A DNA stretch of 64,000 nt. Source: Oleidesulfovibrio alaskensis DSM 16109. Its GTDB lineage: Bacteria; Desulfobacterota; Desulfovibrionia; Desulfovibrionales; Desulfovibrionaceae. The stretch is taken from NCBI RefSeq assembly GCF_000482745.1, contig NZ_KI519494.1, forward strand, positions 632,116 through 696,115. The letters are read 5' to 3'. Position 1 is the stretch's first letter. Each line of letters opens with the position of its first letter. Shown here in pieces: positions 1-9,359 of this stretch. The translations under genes and the position numbers were made by a program. The notes beneath the pieces are model-generated. The model worked only from the letters and a program-made list of their open reading frames with translations, was not told the origin of the DNA and ran no database searches.

Positions 1-436
1 ATGTTTCAAGCCGTCTCGGTGTTGCGGCACCGCATGCCCTTTCCACTCCCATGCGTGCCTTCCGTCACCGGTTTCCTTCATATGCGGGGATTTTTAAACC
101 CCGCCTTGCTCTGCATCTCATTGTTATCAACCAGTGTCTGTGTGCGGGCAGCATCGTTGCGACGGGCGTGCTTTTTTCTATGCCCCGCTGCAGCCTGCGC
201 CAAACCGGCGGTCTTGGGCGGTGGTCCGGCACTGTGTGGCCACGGAACAGACAGGACCGGTAGCTGCTGCGTTGCAGCGGTGGATACTCCTGTTTTGCCC
301 GCGCAGTGTTGTCTGCAGGTACGCACTTCGTTGGAGGATGTCGATGCATGCCCTGAACGGCATGGAGGCGCCAAGGTGAGGGGCCGGAGGACGTGGTGAT
401 GATGAAACTTTGTCGCTGCAGACCGTTTGCTGTGCA
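1..436. other. Intergenic stretch, no convincing gene
   Basis: Several overlapping open frames exist on both strands, but none has a ribosome binding site, a recognisable domain or a plausible protein composition; they are rich in Cys, Arg and Pro as expected for chance frames in GC-rich DNA. A short hairpin (GCGGGG...CCCCGC, about 86-107) with an AT loop is present, but I cannot assign it a role. The window edge may cut a transcript here. Confidence 0.5.
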
Positions 437-437
437 T

Positions 438-469
438 AAAAAAGCGGAGCGGGACAACCCCGCTCCGCC
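438..469 (-). terminator. Intrinsic terminator of the qrc operon
   Basis: Read on the minus strand, GCGGAGCGGG/CCCGCTCCGC form a 10-bp perfect stem with a 5-nt loop, followed at once by a run of six T. It lies about 30 nt beyond the qrcD stop codon. Confidence 0.85.
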
Positions 470-496
470 TGACTTCAAGCTTTCAATTCGACATGA

Positions 497-1753
497 CTAT
501 TCCGCGTTCAGCTTCTTTTCCTGGGGGAAAACAGGCAGATAGCGGTAGGAGAGGCTCAGGATGATGGCACCGTACGCGATGACCATTGCACTGGCTCCCC
601 ACTCGGCCCAGTTCGGGTTGTACGTTTCCCACGTGTCAAAGGGCATGACCGGCATGGCCAGCGCCTGAACGGTGAAGACGTAACGGTTGATGGTGATGCC
701 CACGCAGTCCAGAATGGCAGCCGTATAGAACAGGCCCGGACGGTTGCGCAGACTGGGGGTAAGCAGCATGATGGCAGGAATGACCCCGCACAGGCCCAGC
801 TCGGCCCAGAGCAGCCACTTGCCGTAAATGGTGCCGAAGAAGTTCTGGTCAAATGTCAGACCCGAACGGGGCAGAACATCGGTAGCCCATGCCCATGTGT
901 CGGCGAACTTGAATACCAGATACACAGCCAGCATGGTACCGGCTATTTTGCCCATGAGGGACTTCACTTCCCAGCTGACCAGTTTTTTGCCGGTCATTTT
1001 TTCCATCAGCGTGGCCACAAGCACGGTGAACACCGGACCGGAGCCCACTGCGGAAATGACAAACAGGAAGAATGTCCACGGCCAGATGAAGAACCCGTCA
1101 CGCAGTACGTAGGGGCGGCCGAAAAGCACGCCGTACATACCGCCCAGCGAACCCTGGTGGAACGTGGAAAGGAATGCGCCCACACCTGCAAACAGCGGCA
1201 TGACAACGTGAAGGTTGTGCGCCAGATGATGCAGGAAGGGGATCTTGTTCAGCTGACGCTGTTCAAGAATCAGGGGAATGTACTCAATTATCAGTACGAT
1301 GCAGTAGCAGGTGATGCAGAAGATAACTTCTGTCAGCATGGAATGGACGTTGGCGTGCCAGTAGCCGAACCATGCCCTGAGCGGCTGCCCGATATCCAGC
1401 ACCAGAATAAGCATGGCGCCGGAATAGCAGATAAAGCCGATGATAACTGCAAGGTTGATGATGTGTTTGAGCGGATCAATGTTCAGGATGTAGCGCAGTA
1501 ATCCGGTGAAAAACGCGCCGGCACCCAGAGCGATGACCGCAAGGTCAAAGGTGATCCACAGGCCGAAACCGAAGTAGTCGTCAAGAGCTGTTTCGCCAAG
1601 ACCGTAGCGCAGTACGCGGAAGGCGGCGTATACGCCCCACGCCAGCACCACACCCACGACAGCCATCCATACGGAGAACTTGCTGAAGGAACAGCGTTTG
1701 GTTCCCTCGGGGAACAGCTCGTGATCAACGGGAAGATCGTAGTTCTTTTCCAT
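497..1753 (-). CDS. qrcD: QrcD, NrfD/PsrC-type membrane subunit of the Qrc complex
   Basis: Integral membrane subunit expected to bind menaquinone and pass electrons from the periplasmic Qrc subunits to the quinone pool. The 418-residue product is made almost entirely of long hydrophobic helices (about ten), the pattern of the NrfD/PsrC family, with no Cys-rich cofactor motifs. It is the last gene of a four-gene minus-strand operon and starts 5 nt after the qrcC stop, behind an AAGGGG ribosome site. Family knowledge: in Desulfovibrio, Qrc takes electrons from type I cytochrome c3 and is needed for growth on H2 or formate with sulfate. The assignment rests on operon composition and order (A-B-C-D), which matches Qrc rather than a polysulfide reductase. 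Confidence 0.9.
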   Translation of the reverse strand: MEKNYDLPVDHELFPEGTKRCSFSKFSVWMAVVGVVLAWGVYAAFRVLRYGLGETALDDYFGFGLWITFDLAVIALGAGAFFTGLLRYILNIDPLKHIINLAVIIGFICYSGAMLILVLDIGQPLRAWFGYWHANVHSMLTEVIFCITCYCIVLIIEYIPLILEQRQLNKIPFLHHLAHNLHVVMPLFAGVGAFLSTFHQGSLGGMYGVLFGRPYVLRDGFFIWPWTFFLFVISAVGSGPVFTVLVATLMEKMTGKKLVSWEVKSLMGKIAGTMLAVYLVFKFADTWAWATDVLPRSGLTFDQNFFGTIYGKWLLWAELGLCGVIPAIMLLTPSLRNRPGLFYTAAILDCVGITINRYVFTVQALAMPVMPFDTWETYNPNWAEWGASAMVIAYGAIILSLSYRYLPVFPQEKKLNAE

Positions 1754-1758
1754 GAGAG

Positions 1759-2526
1759 CTACCCCTTGACCTTTTCGTGTTCAAGATAGTTGTCGCCAAG
1801 ACGGCGGACCCATTCGCGACGGCTGAGGTAGTACACCTGCGTGTCGGCACCCAGACGTTCAAGCAGCCGGAAGGCGTACTTGCTGCGCGACAGTTCATAC
1901 ACCTTGTGGTCAGGGTTCAGCAGATCGCCGAACACTATGGCACCGTTGGGGCATGCCTCGGTGCACGAGGTGATGTATTCGCCATCTTCCAGTGCATCGG
2001 GATCACGCCCTTCCACTCTTGCCTTGTCTCTGGCAGCCATCATGCGATGATGGCAGAAGGTGCATTTTTCCACTACGCCGCGGGGTCTTACAGACACATC
2101 GGGCGTCAGTGTTTTTTCCATGCCTTCCGGCCAGATGGGATCGTACCAGTTGAAGTAGCGGGCATGGTAGGGGCAGGCGGCCATGCAGTACCGGCAGCCG
2201 ATACAGCGGGGGGTTACCTGACTGACTATGCCGCCTTCTTCGTTTTTGTCGGTGGCGATAACAGGACATACCGAAACGCAGGGCGGGTTGCCGCATTGCT
2301 GGCAGGGCCGCGGCAGGTATGCCACATCGTGGTCGGGAAACGGTTTCTTGTTGGACAGCTCGTACACCACAAGCCAGTTGAGCGTTTTCAGCTTGTTGGT
2401 TGCGTCCGGAGCAGGGGCAATGTTGTTTTCTGCCTGGCAGGCGACCATGCACGCGCCGCAGCCCGTGCATTTATCGAGGTCTATTGCCATACCCCATTTG
2501 ATTTTGAATTCCTTTTTAGAGGACAT
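1759..2526 (-). CDS. qrcC: QrcC, four-cluster ferredoxin-like iron-sulfur subunit
   Basis: Electron-transfer subunit of Qrc, 255 residues. Four Cys groups typical of the DmsB/PsrB/NrfC family are visible: CTGCGACMVAC near the N-terminus, CQQCGNPPCVSVC, CIGCRYCMAAC, and a last split group (CTFC ... CTEAC), enough for up to four Fe-S clusters. There is no signal peptide. Family members without one usually reach the periplasm bound to a Tat-exported partner, here QrcB. The gene starts 12 nt after qrcB with an AAGGGA site about 8 nt before the ATG. It relays electrons between the haem/QrcB side and the membrane subunit QrcD. Confidence 0.92.
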   Translation of the reverse strand: MSSKKEFKIKWGMAIDLDKCTGCGACMVACQAENNIAPAPDATNKLKTLNWLVVYELSNKKPFPDHDVAYLPRPCQQCGNPPCVSVCPVIATDKNEEGGIVSQVTPRCIGCRYCMAACPYHARYFNWYDPIWPEGMEKTLTPDVSVRPRGVVEKCTFCHHRMMAARDKARVEGRDPDALEDGEYITSCTEACPNGAIVFGDLLNPDHKVYELSRSKYAFRLLERLGADTQVYYLSRREWVRRLGDNYLEHEKVKG

Positions 2527-2538
2527 GACGTACTTCCC

Positions 2539-4608
2539 TTATGCTTTGGCAATGTTCACGCCGGCGCGGTTCCAGACAGAAAGTCCGGTAACCGGCTCGA
2601 ATCCTGCTGTAAGCAGATGCATGACGTTGGCACCCTTGCCCTTGCTGAACTCGTCGAACGCCGTGTGTCCGAAACCGAGCAGCACTGCCACGGTATCGGT
2701 CATCACACCTTCGAATATGTTCACACGGGCGCGGATGGAGCCGTCCTTGTTGGACAGGGAAACGGCGTCATGCTGCTTAACGCCCAGCTTGCGCGCTGTG
2801 GCCGCGTTCATCATCACATAAAACTCGTCGCCCTGAAGTTCCCAGCGGCGGATGGTTTTTGTGTTGAAGGGCGGGGTGGCGGTGTTGCTGGTGCCTATGT
2901 TCAGCTTGTGAACAGGAGCGATGGCAAAGGGTTCTGCCGGACTGCTCAGGCTCACGGTCTGTTTGAGCACATCGGGGCGCAGGGCCAGTCCTGTAAGGGG
3001 CAGAGCAGCCTTGCTGACATAGGGCGTACCGGCGGAAACCTTGCGGTAGTTGGCACCTATGGCCGCTGCTTTGGCCTTCAGAACACTTTCGAATGATCTG
3101 TGCCCCAGATCCATGCCCAGCCGGGCCGCGGTGGAAAGCAGCACATCCCCTGCGGGGCGGGCGTCCACCAGCGGTTCGATGACCTGCTGCGCCATGCAGT
3201 ACGTCACCTGACCGCAGCCGTAAGGCGTATTCACATCATCCTGACGCTCGATGCCCATGGGAACGGGCAGCACGAGATCGCACATCATGGCTGTTTCATC
3301 AAGGAAGGTGGAGAAAGATACCTTGAAGGGAATCTTTTCCATCACCTTGGCCATATCGTCCGCCTGCGGCAGAGCATAGGCGGGGTTGGCTTCGTGGACA
3401 ATAAGTACCTGCGGTGCCGGGGCTTTACCCGCGTTGATGCGCGACAGGTACGCGATGAAGTCCTGACGGAGCATGCGGGCGCGCGACATGGCACCCTGCA
3501 CGGCACTGTCAGCCACGGGCAGCGCCTTGACGGAGGCGGCACCCAGCAGCAGGTTGACCGCAAAACCGGCCATGGCCGTAGCGGCGCCTGCGCCCTGATC
3601 GAATTCAGAACCGGTGACCACCAGCGGGCGCGATGCCGCGGCCAGTTCGTCCGCAACTCTGGAAAGAGCTTTGGGATCGACACCGGTCAGGCTGGCCACC
3701 TTGGCGGGGGTGAATTCTGCTGTGTATGCGCGGAAATCGCCGAAGTCGGGCACGTTGGCCACGGCGCCCTTTTTAATGAGCAGATGGGCAAGCCCCAGAG
3801 CGAAGACAGCTTCGGTTCCGGGTTTGATGGGCAGCCACTGGTCGGCGCCTGCCGCGGTATTGTTCTGCACGGGACCGGCATAGACGTAACGCACCGCGGG
3901 TTCTTCGCCGTGCGGATGCGCCACGGAGAAAAAGTGACGGTGACGGATGGCCGGTCCCCATGATTCGAGGATGTTGGCCCCTATGCCCAGTACATAATCG
4001 CTGTTTTCAAAGTCATAGCCGGGCTGGCCCTGTCCGCCCATCAGTTCCCATGCGCGCTGTGCGGGCTGTGCCTCGCCGGGCATAAGGAAAAAGTTGGACG
4101 AACCGGCTTTGGCCAGCAGGCCGGAAAGCACTTCGTTGATGGTGCCGTTATCGTCGCCGGAAAGGCAGGCCAGCTTATCGCCGGAGCCTTTTACGGCGCT
4201 CAGCTGCTCTTCGAGCATGGCAAGCGCTTCATCCCATGTGATTGCCACATAGGCACCGTCCGCAGCTCTGCGCAGGGGGCGCTTCATGCGGGCGGGGCTG
4301 TACAGCATCTGCACTTCCGCAGCGGCTACGGCGGATATGCCGCCAAGGCTCAGCGGATGGTCAGGGTCGCCTACAGCGCGTACCGGACGCCCAGATACTG
4401 TGCGGACCTTCATGCCGACGGCAGAAGGACACAGCTTGCTGACGGTATGAACAAACTCTGTGGTTCCGTCGATGTTACGCGGAATCCACGGCCAGTTCTG
4501 CGTCCAGATGCTCACGTCATCGAGCAGTTTCCAGGGCAGGGGCGAAGCCATGATACCGGCGGTGCCGCCTGCGACGAACTTCATGAATCCTCTTCTATCC
4601 AGTGCCAT
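2539..4608 (-). CDS. qrcB: QrcB, molybdopterin-oxidoreductase-like periplasmic subunit
   Basis: Large periplasmic subunit of Qrc, 689 residues, of the molybdopterin oxidoreductase family. The N-terminus carries a twin-arginine signal (R5-R6 in DRRGFMKFVAGG), which predicts folded export by Tat. The usual N-terminal Cys motif for an Fe-S cluster of catalytic family members is not visible after the signal. Family knowledge: QrcB resembles molybdoenzymes but is reported to lack the cofactor, acting as a scaffold/electron conduit. The protein is shorter than catalytic members such as formate dehydrogenase. It lies between the cytochrome gene qrcA (16-nt gap) and qrcC (12-nt gap), so it is clearly part of one transcript. 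Start ATG 4608 has an AAGGGG site 9 nt upstream. Confidence 0.92.
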   Translation of the reverse strand: MALDRRGFMKFVAGGTAGIMASPLPWKLLDDVSIWTQNWPWIPRNIDGTTEFVHTVSKLCPSAVGMKVRTVSGRPVRAVGDPDHPLSLGGISAVAAAEVQMLYSPARMKRPLRRAADGAYVAITWDEALAMLEEQLSAVKGSGDKLACLSGDDNGTINEVLSGLLAKAGSSNFFLMPGEAQPAQRAWELMGGQGQPGYDFENSDYVLGIGANILESWGPAIRHRHFFSVAHPHGEEPAVRYVYAGPVQNNTAAGADQWLPIKPGTEAVFALGLAHLLIKKGAVANVPDFGDFRAYTAEFTPAKVASLTGVDPKALSRVADELAAASRPLVVTGSEFDQGAGAATAMAGFAVNLLLGAASVKALPVADSAVQGAMSRARMLRQDFIAYLSRINAGKAPAPQVLIVHEANPAYALPQADDMAKVMEKIPFKVSFSTFLDETAMMCDLVLPVPMGIERQDDVNTPYGCGQVTYCMAQQVIEPLVDARPAGDVLLSTAARLGMDLGHRSFESVLKAKAAAIGANYRKVSAGTPYVSKAALPLTGLALRPDVLKQTVSLSSPAEPFAIAPVHKLNIGTSNTATPPFNTKTIRRWELQGDEFYVMMNAATARKLGVKQHDAVSLSNKDGSIRARVNIFEGVMTDTVAVLLGFGHTAFDEFSKGKGANVMHLLTAGFEPVTGLSVWNRAGVNIAKA

Positions 4609-4624
4609 TACACCACACCCCTTT

Positions 4625-5254
4625 TTACTTGTGACACACGAAGCATGCGTTGCTGGAGCGGGTCACACCGTAATGGTCGGGATGGGCGTGACACCGTTCG
4701 CATTCCCACATCTTCATGGTTTCTGAGCTGTACTTGGTCAGCTTGTTTTCTTTGTACACCGGCGGATCATCCATTCCGGCGACATCGGGGTGACACTGGT
4801 TGCACAGCTCGCGCGTGGAAAAGTCGTGACACTGGTTACACGTTTCTTCGCTGTGCGCGGCATGGCTGAAGAAGACGTTGTCGGGCTGCATCTGATAGAC
4901 CAGCCATTTGACCTCTTTTCCGGGGGTCACATATTCCTCGACGTAGCGTTCTTCCTCCGGGTCGGAGCCCATGACGTCTGTATGGCAGGAAGCACATTCC
5001 TCCGTGGTGGGCAAACCTGCAAAGGTGCCGTCTTCACGGAAGTAATGACAGTCGGAACAGGCCATGCCCACGTTTTCCACGTGGACGGGATGGCTGAACC
5101 GTACCGGCTGATGCTTCTGGCTGTACAGCATTCCGGGAAACACCCACCACCCGAAGATGAGCGCAACTACCAGACCGACGAAGAAGGGGGCCGCACTACC
5201 GCGGCAGCAACGGGATTTACCGTCGCCTGAACTGTCTAAATGCCTGTCCTCCAT
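4625..5254 (-). CDS. qrcA: QrcA, membrane-anchored hexahaem cytochrome c
   Basis: Electron entry subunit of Qrc, expected to accept electrons from the soluble cytochrome c3 pool. Six CxxCH haem sites are visible in order: CSDCH, CASCH, CNQCH, CNQCH, CERCH and CFVCH. A single uncleaved hydrophobic segment (FFVGLVVALIFGWWVF) anchors the protein with the haems in the periplasm. I chose the ATG at 5254 (209 residues) because it has a good AGAGG ribosome site 9 nt upstream; an in-frame ATG at 5293 would add 13 residues but has no such site. It is the first gene of qrcABCD, with a sigma-70-like promoter about 60 nt upstream. Confidence 0.93.
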   Translation of the reverse strand: MEDRHLDSSGDGKSRCCRGSAAPFFVGLVVALIFGWWVFPGMLYSQKHQPVRFSHPVHVENVGMACSDCHYFREDGTFAGLPTTEECASCHTDVMGSDPEEERYVEEYVTPGKEVKWLVYQMQPDNVFFSHAAHSEETCNQCHDFSTRELCNQCHPDVAGMDDPPVYKENKLTKYSSETMKMWECERCHAHPDHYGVTRSSNACFVCHK

Positions 5255-5316
5255 AACCCTTCGCCTCTTAGCTATTTGAAAGATGAATAACAAATGCCCA
5301 CACTTGCCACGTTGAA

Positions 5317-5346
5317 CTAGTACGCGACAGGGTAAAAGGGTGTCAA
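5317..5346 (-). promoter_or_regulatory. Probable sigma-70 promoter of qrcABCD
   Basis: On the minus strand a consensus -35 TTGACA (5346-5341) is followed after 18 nt by a -10-like TACTAG (5322-5317). Transcription would begin near 5310, leaving a leader of about 55 nt before the qrcA ATG. The -35 is perfect and the -10 weak, so the call is moderate. Confidence 0.5.
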
Positions 5347-5394
5347 GGTGAAAAAATTCACGAACTACCGGATGTGTTTTTTCAACATGACGAT

Positions 5395-6837
5395 TTAATT
5401 AGATTTGTTCTTACCTCCTTTGGGCCTGCCATACACGTCTTCAAAGCGTTCTATGTCATCTTCTTCCAGATATGGCCCTGTCTGTATTTCTATGATTTCC
5501 AACGGGATGCGTCCCGGGTTGGTCAGACGGTGAACAGCGGTTTCAGGTATCTCGGCCCACTGGTTCTGCGAAAGCAGCATTTCCTTGTCCCCCACCTGCA
5601 CAAGGGCCGTTCCCTGAATGACTACCCAGTGTTCGCTGCGATGATAATGGCGCTGCAGCGACAGCCGCGCGCCGGGGTGTACGGCAATGCGTTTGATTTT
5701 GTAGCCGGCGTTTTCTTCAAGCACGGTATAGCTGCCCCACGGGCGGTGCACAGTCAGGTGCACTTCCGTCAGAGGGCTGCCTTCGGCCTTAAGGCGCGAG
5801 ACAACCTCGCGCACGCGCTGCACCTGGTCTTTGGCGCACAGCAGGGTTGCGTCCCGCGTCTGCACGGCAATGACATCTTTCAGCCCTATGGCCGCCAGCT
5901 TGCCCCCGCGTGACAGCAGCAGGCTGTTTTCGCAGTCAATGGCCATGGCGTCGCCCTGAACAACGCAGCCCTGTTCATCTTTTTCTCCCAGCCGGAAAAT
6001 GGCTTCCCAGCTTCCCAGATCGTCCCAGCCGAAGTCCGCTTCAACCACGGCGATGCGCGAAACGTGCTCCATAATGCCGTAGTCGATGGAAAGCGAGGGG
6101 ATGGCACTGTAGCCCTGACGCAATGACGTGGCGGTGCGGGTGTTCCACCACGCGGCAAGCGCAGGCTGGTAGGTCTCCAGTGCGGCTATCAGGTCTTCGC
6201 CGTTGAACACAAACATGCCGCTGTTCCAGAAATGCATACCGCCGCGCAGAAATTCTTCGGCTTTTTCTCTGGGAGGCTTTTCCACAAAGCCCTCAACGGC
6301 GTAACAGCCGTCTGCTATGCGGGCGCCGCGATGAATGTATCCGTAACCAGTTTCCGGATGTGCCGGAGGTATGCCGAACGTCACAAAGTGGTTCTGTGCG
6401 GCCAGTTCCGCCCCTGCCTGCACGGCACGCTGCCAGCTGGCGGCGTTGTGGATCATATGATCTGAAGGAAAGACCGCCAGCAGGGGGGCGGCATCCTGCT
6501 TCATGGCGGCGTTAAGCCCCAGCATGAGGGCCGGCAGAGTGTTGCGTATCATGGGTTCGGCCAGCACATTGTCTTCCAGCGCCGCATCCAGGGCTTTTGC
6601 CTGTGCGCGAACCTCGAAAACGTGCTCTTCGTTGGTAACTATATGGATGCGCTGCGGGGGAAAAATATCAAGAGCGCGTTTCACTGTCTGCTGCAGCAGG
6701 GTAAGCTCACCGTTCAGCGCCAGCAGCTGCTTGGGAAACAGCGCGCGGGAAAGAGGCCACAGGCGCGTGCCCGAACCGCCTGCAAGAATGACGGCGTGGC
6801 AGCGTTCCATGGCGGAAGAGGGGGCTGATTCACTCAT
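5395..6837 (-). CDS. manC: Mannose-1-phosphate guanylyltransferase / mannose-6-phosphate isomerase
   Basis: Bifunctional cytoplasmic enzyme that makes GDP-mannose for polysaccharide or LPS synthesis: type II phosphomannose isomerase plus GTP:mannose-1-phosphate guanylyltransferase. The N-terminal nucleotidyltransferase signature GGSGTRLWPLSR follows the start closely, and the C-terminal cupin isomerase motif QRHYHRSEHW is present near residue 415. At 480 residues it has the usual ManC/AlgA/XanB length. An upstream in-frame start would add 37 residues, but the ATG at 6837 has an AGGAG site 10 nt before it. It follows rfbC by 20 nt on the same strand, so the two probably form an operon for surface sugar precursors. 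Confidence 0.93.
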   Translation of the reverse strand: MSESAPSSAMERCHAVILAGGSGTRLWPLSRALFPKQLLALNGELTLLQQTVKRALDIFPPQRIHIVTNEEHVFEVRAQAKALDAALEDNVLAEPMIRNTLPALMLGLNAAMKQDAAPLLAVFPSDHMIHNAASWQRAVQAGAELAAQNHFVTFGIPPAHPETGYGYIHRGARIADGCYAVEGFVEKPPREKAEEFLRGGMHFWNSGMFVFNGEDLIAALETYQPALAAWWNTRTATSLRQGYSAIPSLSIDYGIMEHVSRIAVVEADFGWDDLGSWEAIFRLGEKDEQGCVVQGDAMAIDCENSLLLSRGGKLAAIGLKDVIAVQTRDATLLCAKDQVQRVREVVSRLKAEGSPLTEVHLTVHRPWGSYTVLEENAGYKIKRIAVHPGARLSLQRHYHRSEHWVVIQGTALVQVGDKEMLLSQNQWAEIPETAVHRLTNPGRIPLEIIEIQTGPYLEEDDIERFEDVYGRPKGGKNKSN

Positions 6838-6857
6838 AGCTTCTGTACTCCTGTGTT

Positions 6858-7415
6858 TCAGGGAACATAGACAAAAGGGGAGGCGAAATCGCACAGGCGG
6901 GGCAGCTCCGCATCCTTGGGAGACAGCACCGCTTCCATGTCCGGCCACGGGATATCAAGGTCCGGATCGTCCCAGCGTATTCCGGCTTCTGCCTGCGGAG
7001 CGTAATAGGCATCGACTTTGTACTGGAACTCGGTGTGGGGTTCCAGTGTCATGTAGCCGTGCGCGAAGCCCCGGGGAATGAACAGGCGCAGAAAGTTTGC
7101 GGCACTGAGCACCGCTGTGTAGGCTTTACCGTATGTGGGTGATCCCGTGCGCAGGTCCAGCGCCACATCAAACACGCTGCCCCGCGTCACCCATACCAGT
7201 TTGCCCTGCGCCGCGGGGGGCAGCTGCATGTGCAGCCCGCGCACCACGCCTGCCTGTGCAGAACAGGCATGATTGTCCTGTACAAACTCTTCCGGCAGGC
7301 CCTGTTCTGCAAAAAGGCGTGCCCGGAATGACTCCAGAAAAAAGCCTCTGCTGTCATGAAAAACCCGTGGACGGATACATGTCAGCCCCGGAAATTCTGT
7401 CCGGATGAACTCCAT
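6858..7415 (-). CDS. rfbC: dTDP-4-dehydrorhamnose 3,5-epimerase
   Basis: Epimerises dTDP-4-keto-6-deoxyglucose at C3 and C5 in dTDP-L-rhamnose synthesis. The 185-residue product shows the single-domain cupin pattern of RmlC: an N-terminal RPRVFHDSRGFFLESF segment, VVRGLHMQ, and FIPRGFAHGY with the active-site region. The ATG at 7415 has an AGGAG site 6 nt upstream; a TTG one codon earlier is less likely. It is the first gene of a two-gene unit with manC. No rfbA, rfbB or rfbD lies nearby, so the remaining dTDP-rhamnose genes must be elsewhere. Confidence 0.93.
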   Translation of the reverse strand: MEFIRTEFPGLTCIRPRVFHDSRGFFLESFRARLFAEQGLPEEFVQDNHACSAQAGVVRGLHMQLPPAAQGKLVWVTRGSVFDVALDLRTGSPTYGKAYTAVLSAANFLRLFIPRGFAHGYMTLEPHTEFQYKVDAYYAPQAEAGIRWDDPDLDIPWPDMEAVLSPKDAELPRLCDFASPFVYVP

Positions 7416-7608
7416 CAACCACTCCTATGCTGGCGGGAAGTATGGCATGCCGCGAGGCATGGCTTGCCCCTGCATACATGAAGAGCAAAGACTTTTGAAG
7501 AACAAAGCGTCGGGTCTGTCAGGAGAATTCCGGCCGGCGAGTTGCCCAGTTGCGTACGTATGGTGTAGAACCCTGCTGTCAGATTTCAAACAGAAGGCGG
7601 AAACACAC

Positions 7609-9267
7609 ATGGCATCACGTCAGGAGATGACTGAAAGCGGAGCGATAGCGGCCTGTGGCGAAGGCGCTGATTCCCGTTCGCTGGAGGCGGAGATTCTGCG
7701 CCTGCGCCAGCGTGAAAAGGAACTGCTGCATGAGCGGCAGATGCTTAAGGATATTCTGAAAGCCATTCCCGACATGCTGACGGTGCATGACCGAGACGGC
7801 AATGTCATGTTCAGCAATTGCAAGCCCAACGAGGACTGCTGGCAGCATCATGGCGGAACCAAACACGGTTTGCGCTGTTATCAGTGCCATTTCCACGGCG
7901 ACCGCAACTGTGAAGACTGTTATATTCCCGATGTGTTCGATTCCGGCGAACAGCGTGTTGTGGAAATGTACAACCCCGACATGAAGAGTTTTCGCTCCAT
8001 TACTGTGTTTCCCGTGCGTGACGGGCAGGGTGATGTGACCATGGTGGCCGAATATGTGCGCGATGTGACCGCCACCCGTAATCTGGAGCGCGAACTGCGC
8101 GTGGCAAAAGAGGCCGCCGAGGCTGCCGACAGGGCGAAAAGTGAATTTCTGGCTTCCATGAGCCATGAGATACGCACCCCCATGAACGGCGTGCTGGGCA
8201 TGCTTGATCTGGCCATGACAACCAGTCTGGATGAAGAGCAGCGGGAGTACCTCGAAGCAGTGCAGAATTCTGCGGAAGCCCTTCTTTCGCTGATAAACGA
8301 TATTCTGGATTTTTCTAAGATCGAAGCTGGAATGGTGGAGCTGGATCAGCAGGTCTTCCGTCTCAGCAAGCGTCTTTCTTCACTGCATACCATGTTTGTG
8401 CACCGTGCCGCTGAACGGAACCTTGAGTTCGCCATCAACATTTCCCCCGACGTGCCGGACGGATTGTCCGGTGACCCGCTGCGTCTGCGGCAGATTGTGG
8501 TTAACCTGCTTGATAATGCTTTCAAGTTCACCGATCAGGGGCAGGTGGTGCTGAGTGTGGAAGTGCTGGAGCGCGGAGCGGAGAATGTTCTGCTGCAGTT
8601 CAGCGTGCAGGATACCGGTCCCGGCATTCTGGAGAGACATCAGGAGCGTATTTTCGACAGTTTTGCCCAGGCCGATGCGTCGTTTACCCGCAGACATCAG
8701 GGGTCCGGGCTCGGGCTGGCCATCTGCAAACGCCTGACCGGTCTTATGGGCGGCGACATCAAAGTGCGCAGCACGCCGGGAGAAGGCAGTACTTTTGTGT
8801 TCTCCGCACGGTTCGGCGTAGCCGTGCTGGACGAGGAACCCGTACGGGTGCGCAGCCGCACAGCAGAACCTGCGCCGGTGCGCGGGCGGATTCTTGTGGC
8901 GGAAGATCACCCCATGAATCTGATGTTTATCGAAAAATTTCTTAAAAAGCAGGGGTACGAATCTGTCAGCGTGACTGATGGCAGCGAGGTGGTTCCCGCA
9001 CTCACGCGGTCACGGTTTGATCTGGTGCTGATGGACATAGCCATGCCCGCCATGGACGGCATGGAGGCGACCCGCGCCGTGCGTGCTGCCACGGGTATGA
9101 AGACCCCCAGTGATGTGCCTATTATTGCCATGACGGCGCACGCCATGAAAGGCGACAGAGAGCAGTTTCTTGAAGCCGGAATGGACGATTACATAGGTAA
9201 GCCCATCAACTCCGACAATCTGCGCAGTATGATTATCCGGCACCTGCAGGCCCGGCGCAAAAGCTGA
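7609..9267 (+). CDS. Hybrid histidine kinase: PAS, HisKA, HATPase, receiver
   Basis: Cytoplasmic hybrid sensor kinase of 552 residues with no membrane segment. Order: coiled coil (about 22-50), PAS domain (about 50-155), HisKA with phospho-acceptor H186 in SHEIRTPMNG, ATPase domain (VNLLDNAFKF, GSGLGLAICK), and a C-terminal receiver with acceptor D476 in VLMDIAMPAMDG. The PAS domain holds a Cys-rich insert (CYQCH ... CEDC), resembling the CY-n-CxxC subtype seen in some anaerobe PAS domains; the CxxCH is unlikely to carry haem because the protein stays in the cytoplasm. I start at ATG 7609, preceded by AAGGCGG; the frame is open further upstream but overlaps divergent rfbC. No partner regulator is adjacent, so the output is unknown. 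Confidence 0.88.
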   Translation: MASRQEMTESGAIAACGEGADSRSLEAEILRLRQREKELLHERQMLKDILKAIPDMLTVHDRDGNVMFSNCKPNEDCWQHHGGTKHGLRCYQCHFHGDRNCEDCYIPDVFDSGEQRVVEMYNPDMKSFRSITVFPVRDGQGDVTMVAEYVRDVTATRNLERELRVAKEAAEAADRAKSEFLASMSHEIRTPMNGVLGMLDLAMTTSLDEEQREYLEAVQNSAEALLSLINDILDFSKIEAGMVELDQQVFRLSKRLSSLHTMFVHRAAERNLEFAINISPDVPDGLSGDPLRLRQIVVNLLDNAFKFTDQGQVVLSVEVLERGAENVLLQFSVQDTGPGILERHQERIFDSFAQADASFTRRHQGSGLGLAICKRLTGLMGGDIKVRSTPGEGSTFVFSARFGVAVLDEEPVRVRSRTAEPAPVRGRILVAEDHPMNLMFIEKFLKKQGYESVSVTDGSEVVPALTRSRFDLVLMDIAMPAMDGMEATRAVRAATGMKTPSDVPIIAMTAHAMKGDREQFLEAGMDDYIGKPINSDNLRSMIIRHLQARRKS

Positions 9268-9359
9268 TACGGCAACTGCAGGGCAGTGTGACAACAGGGT
9301 TGCACTTTTGCCGCCACGGCTGTATATGACGACTCCTGCCGTATGGCAGTTCATATCGC

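Noticed and set aside
86..107. Hairpin GCGGGG...CCCCGC as a terminator
   Set aside because: No T run directly after the stem on either strand and no gene ending nearby.
1..399. Open frame beginning at the window edge
   Set aside because: Cys/Arg/Ala-rich chance composition, no ribosome site, competing frames of similar length on both strands.
1777..3096. 439-codon plus-strand frame
   Set aside because: It lies opposite qrcC and qrcB, whose Cys motifs and Tat signal make the minus strand the coding strand.
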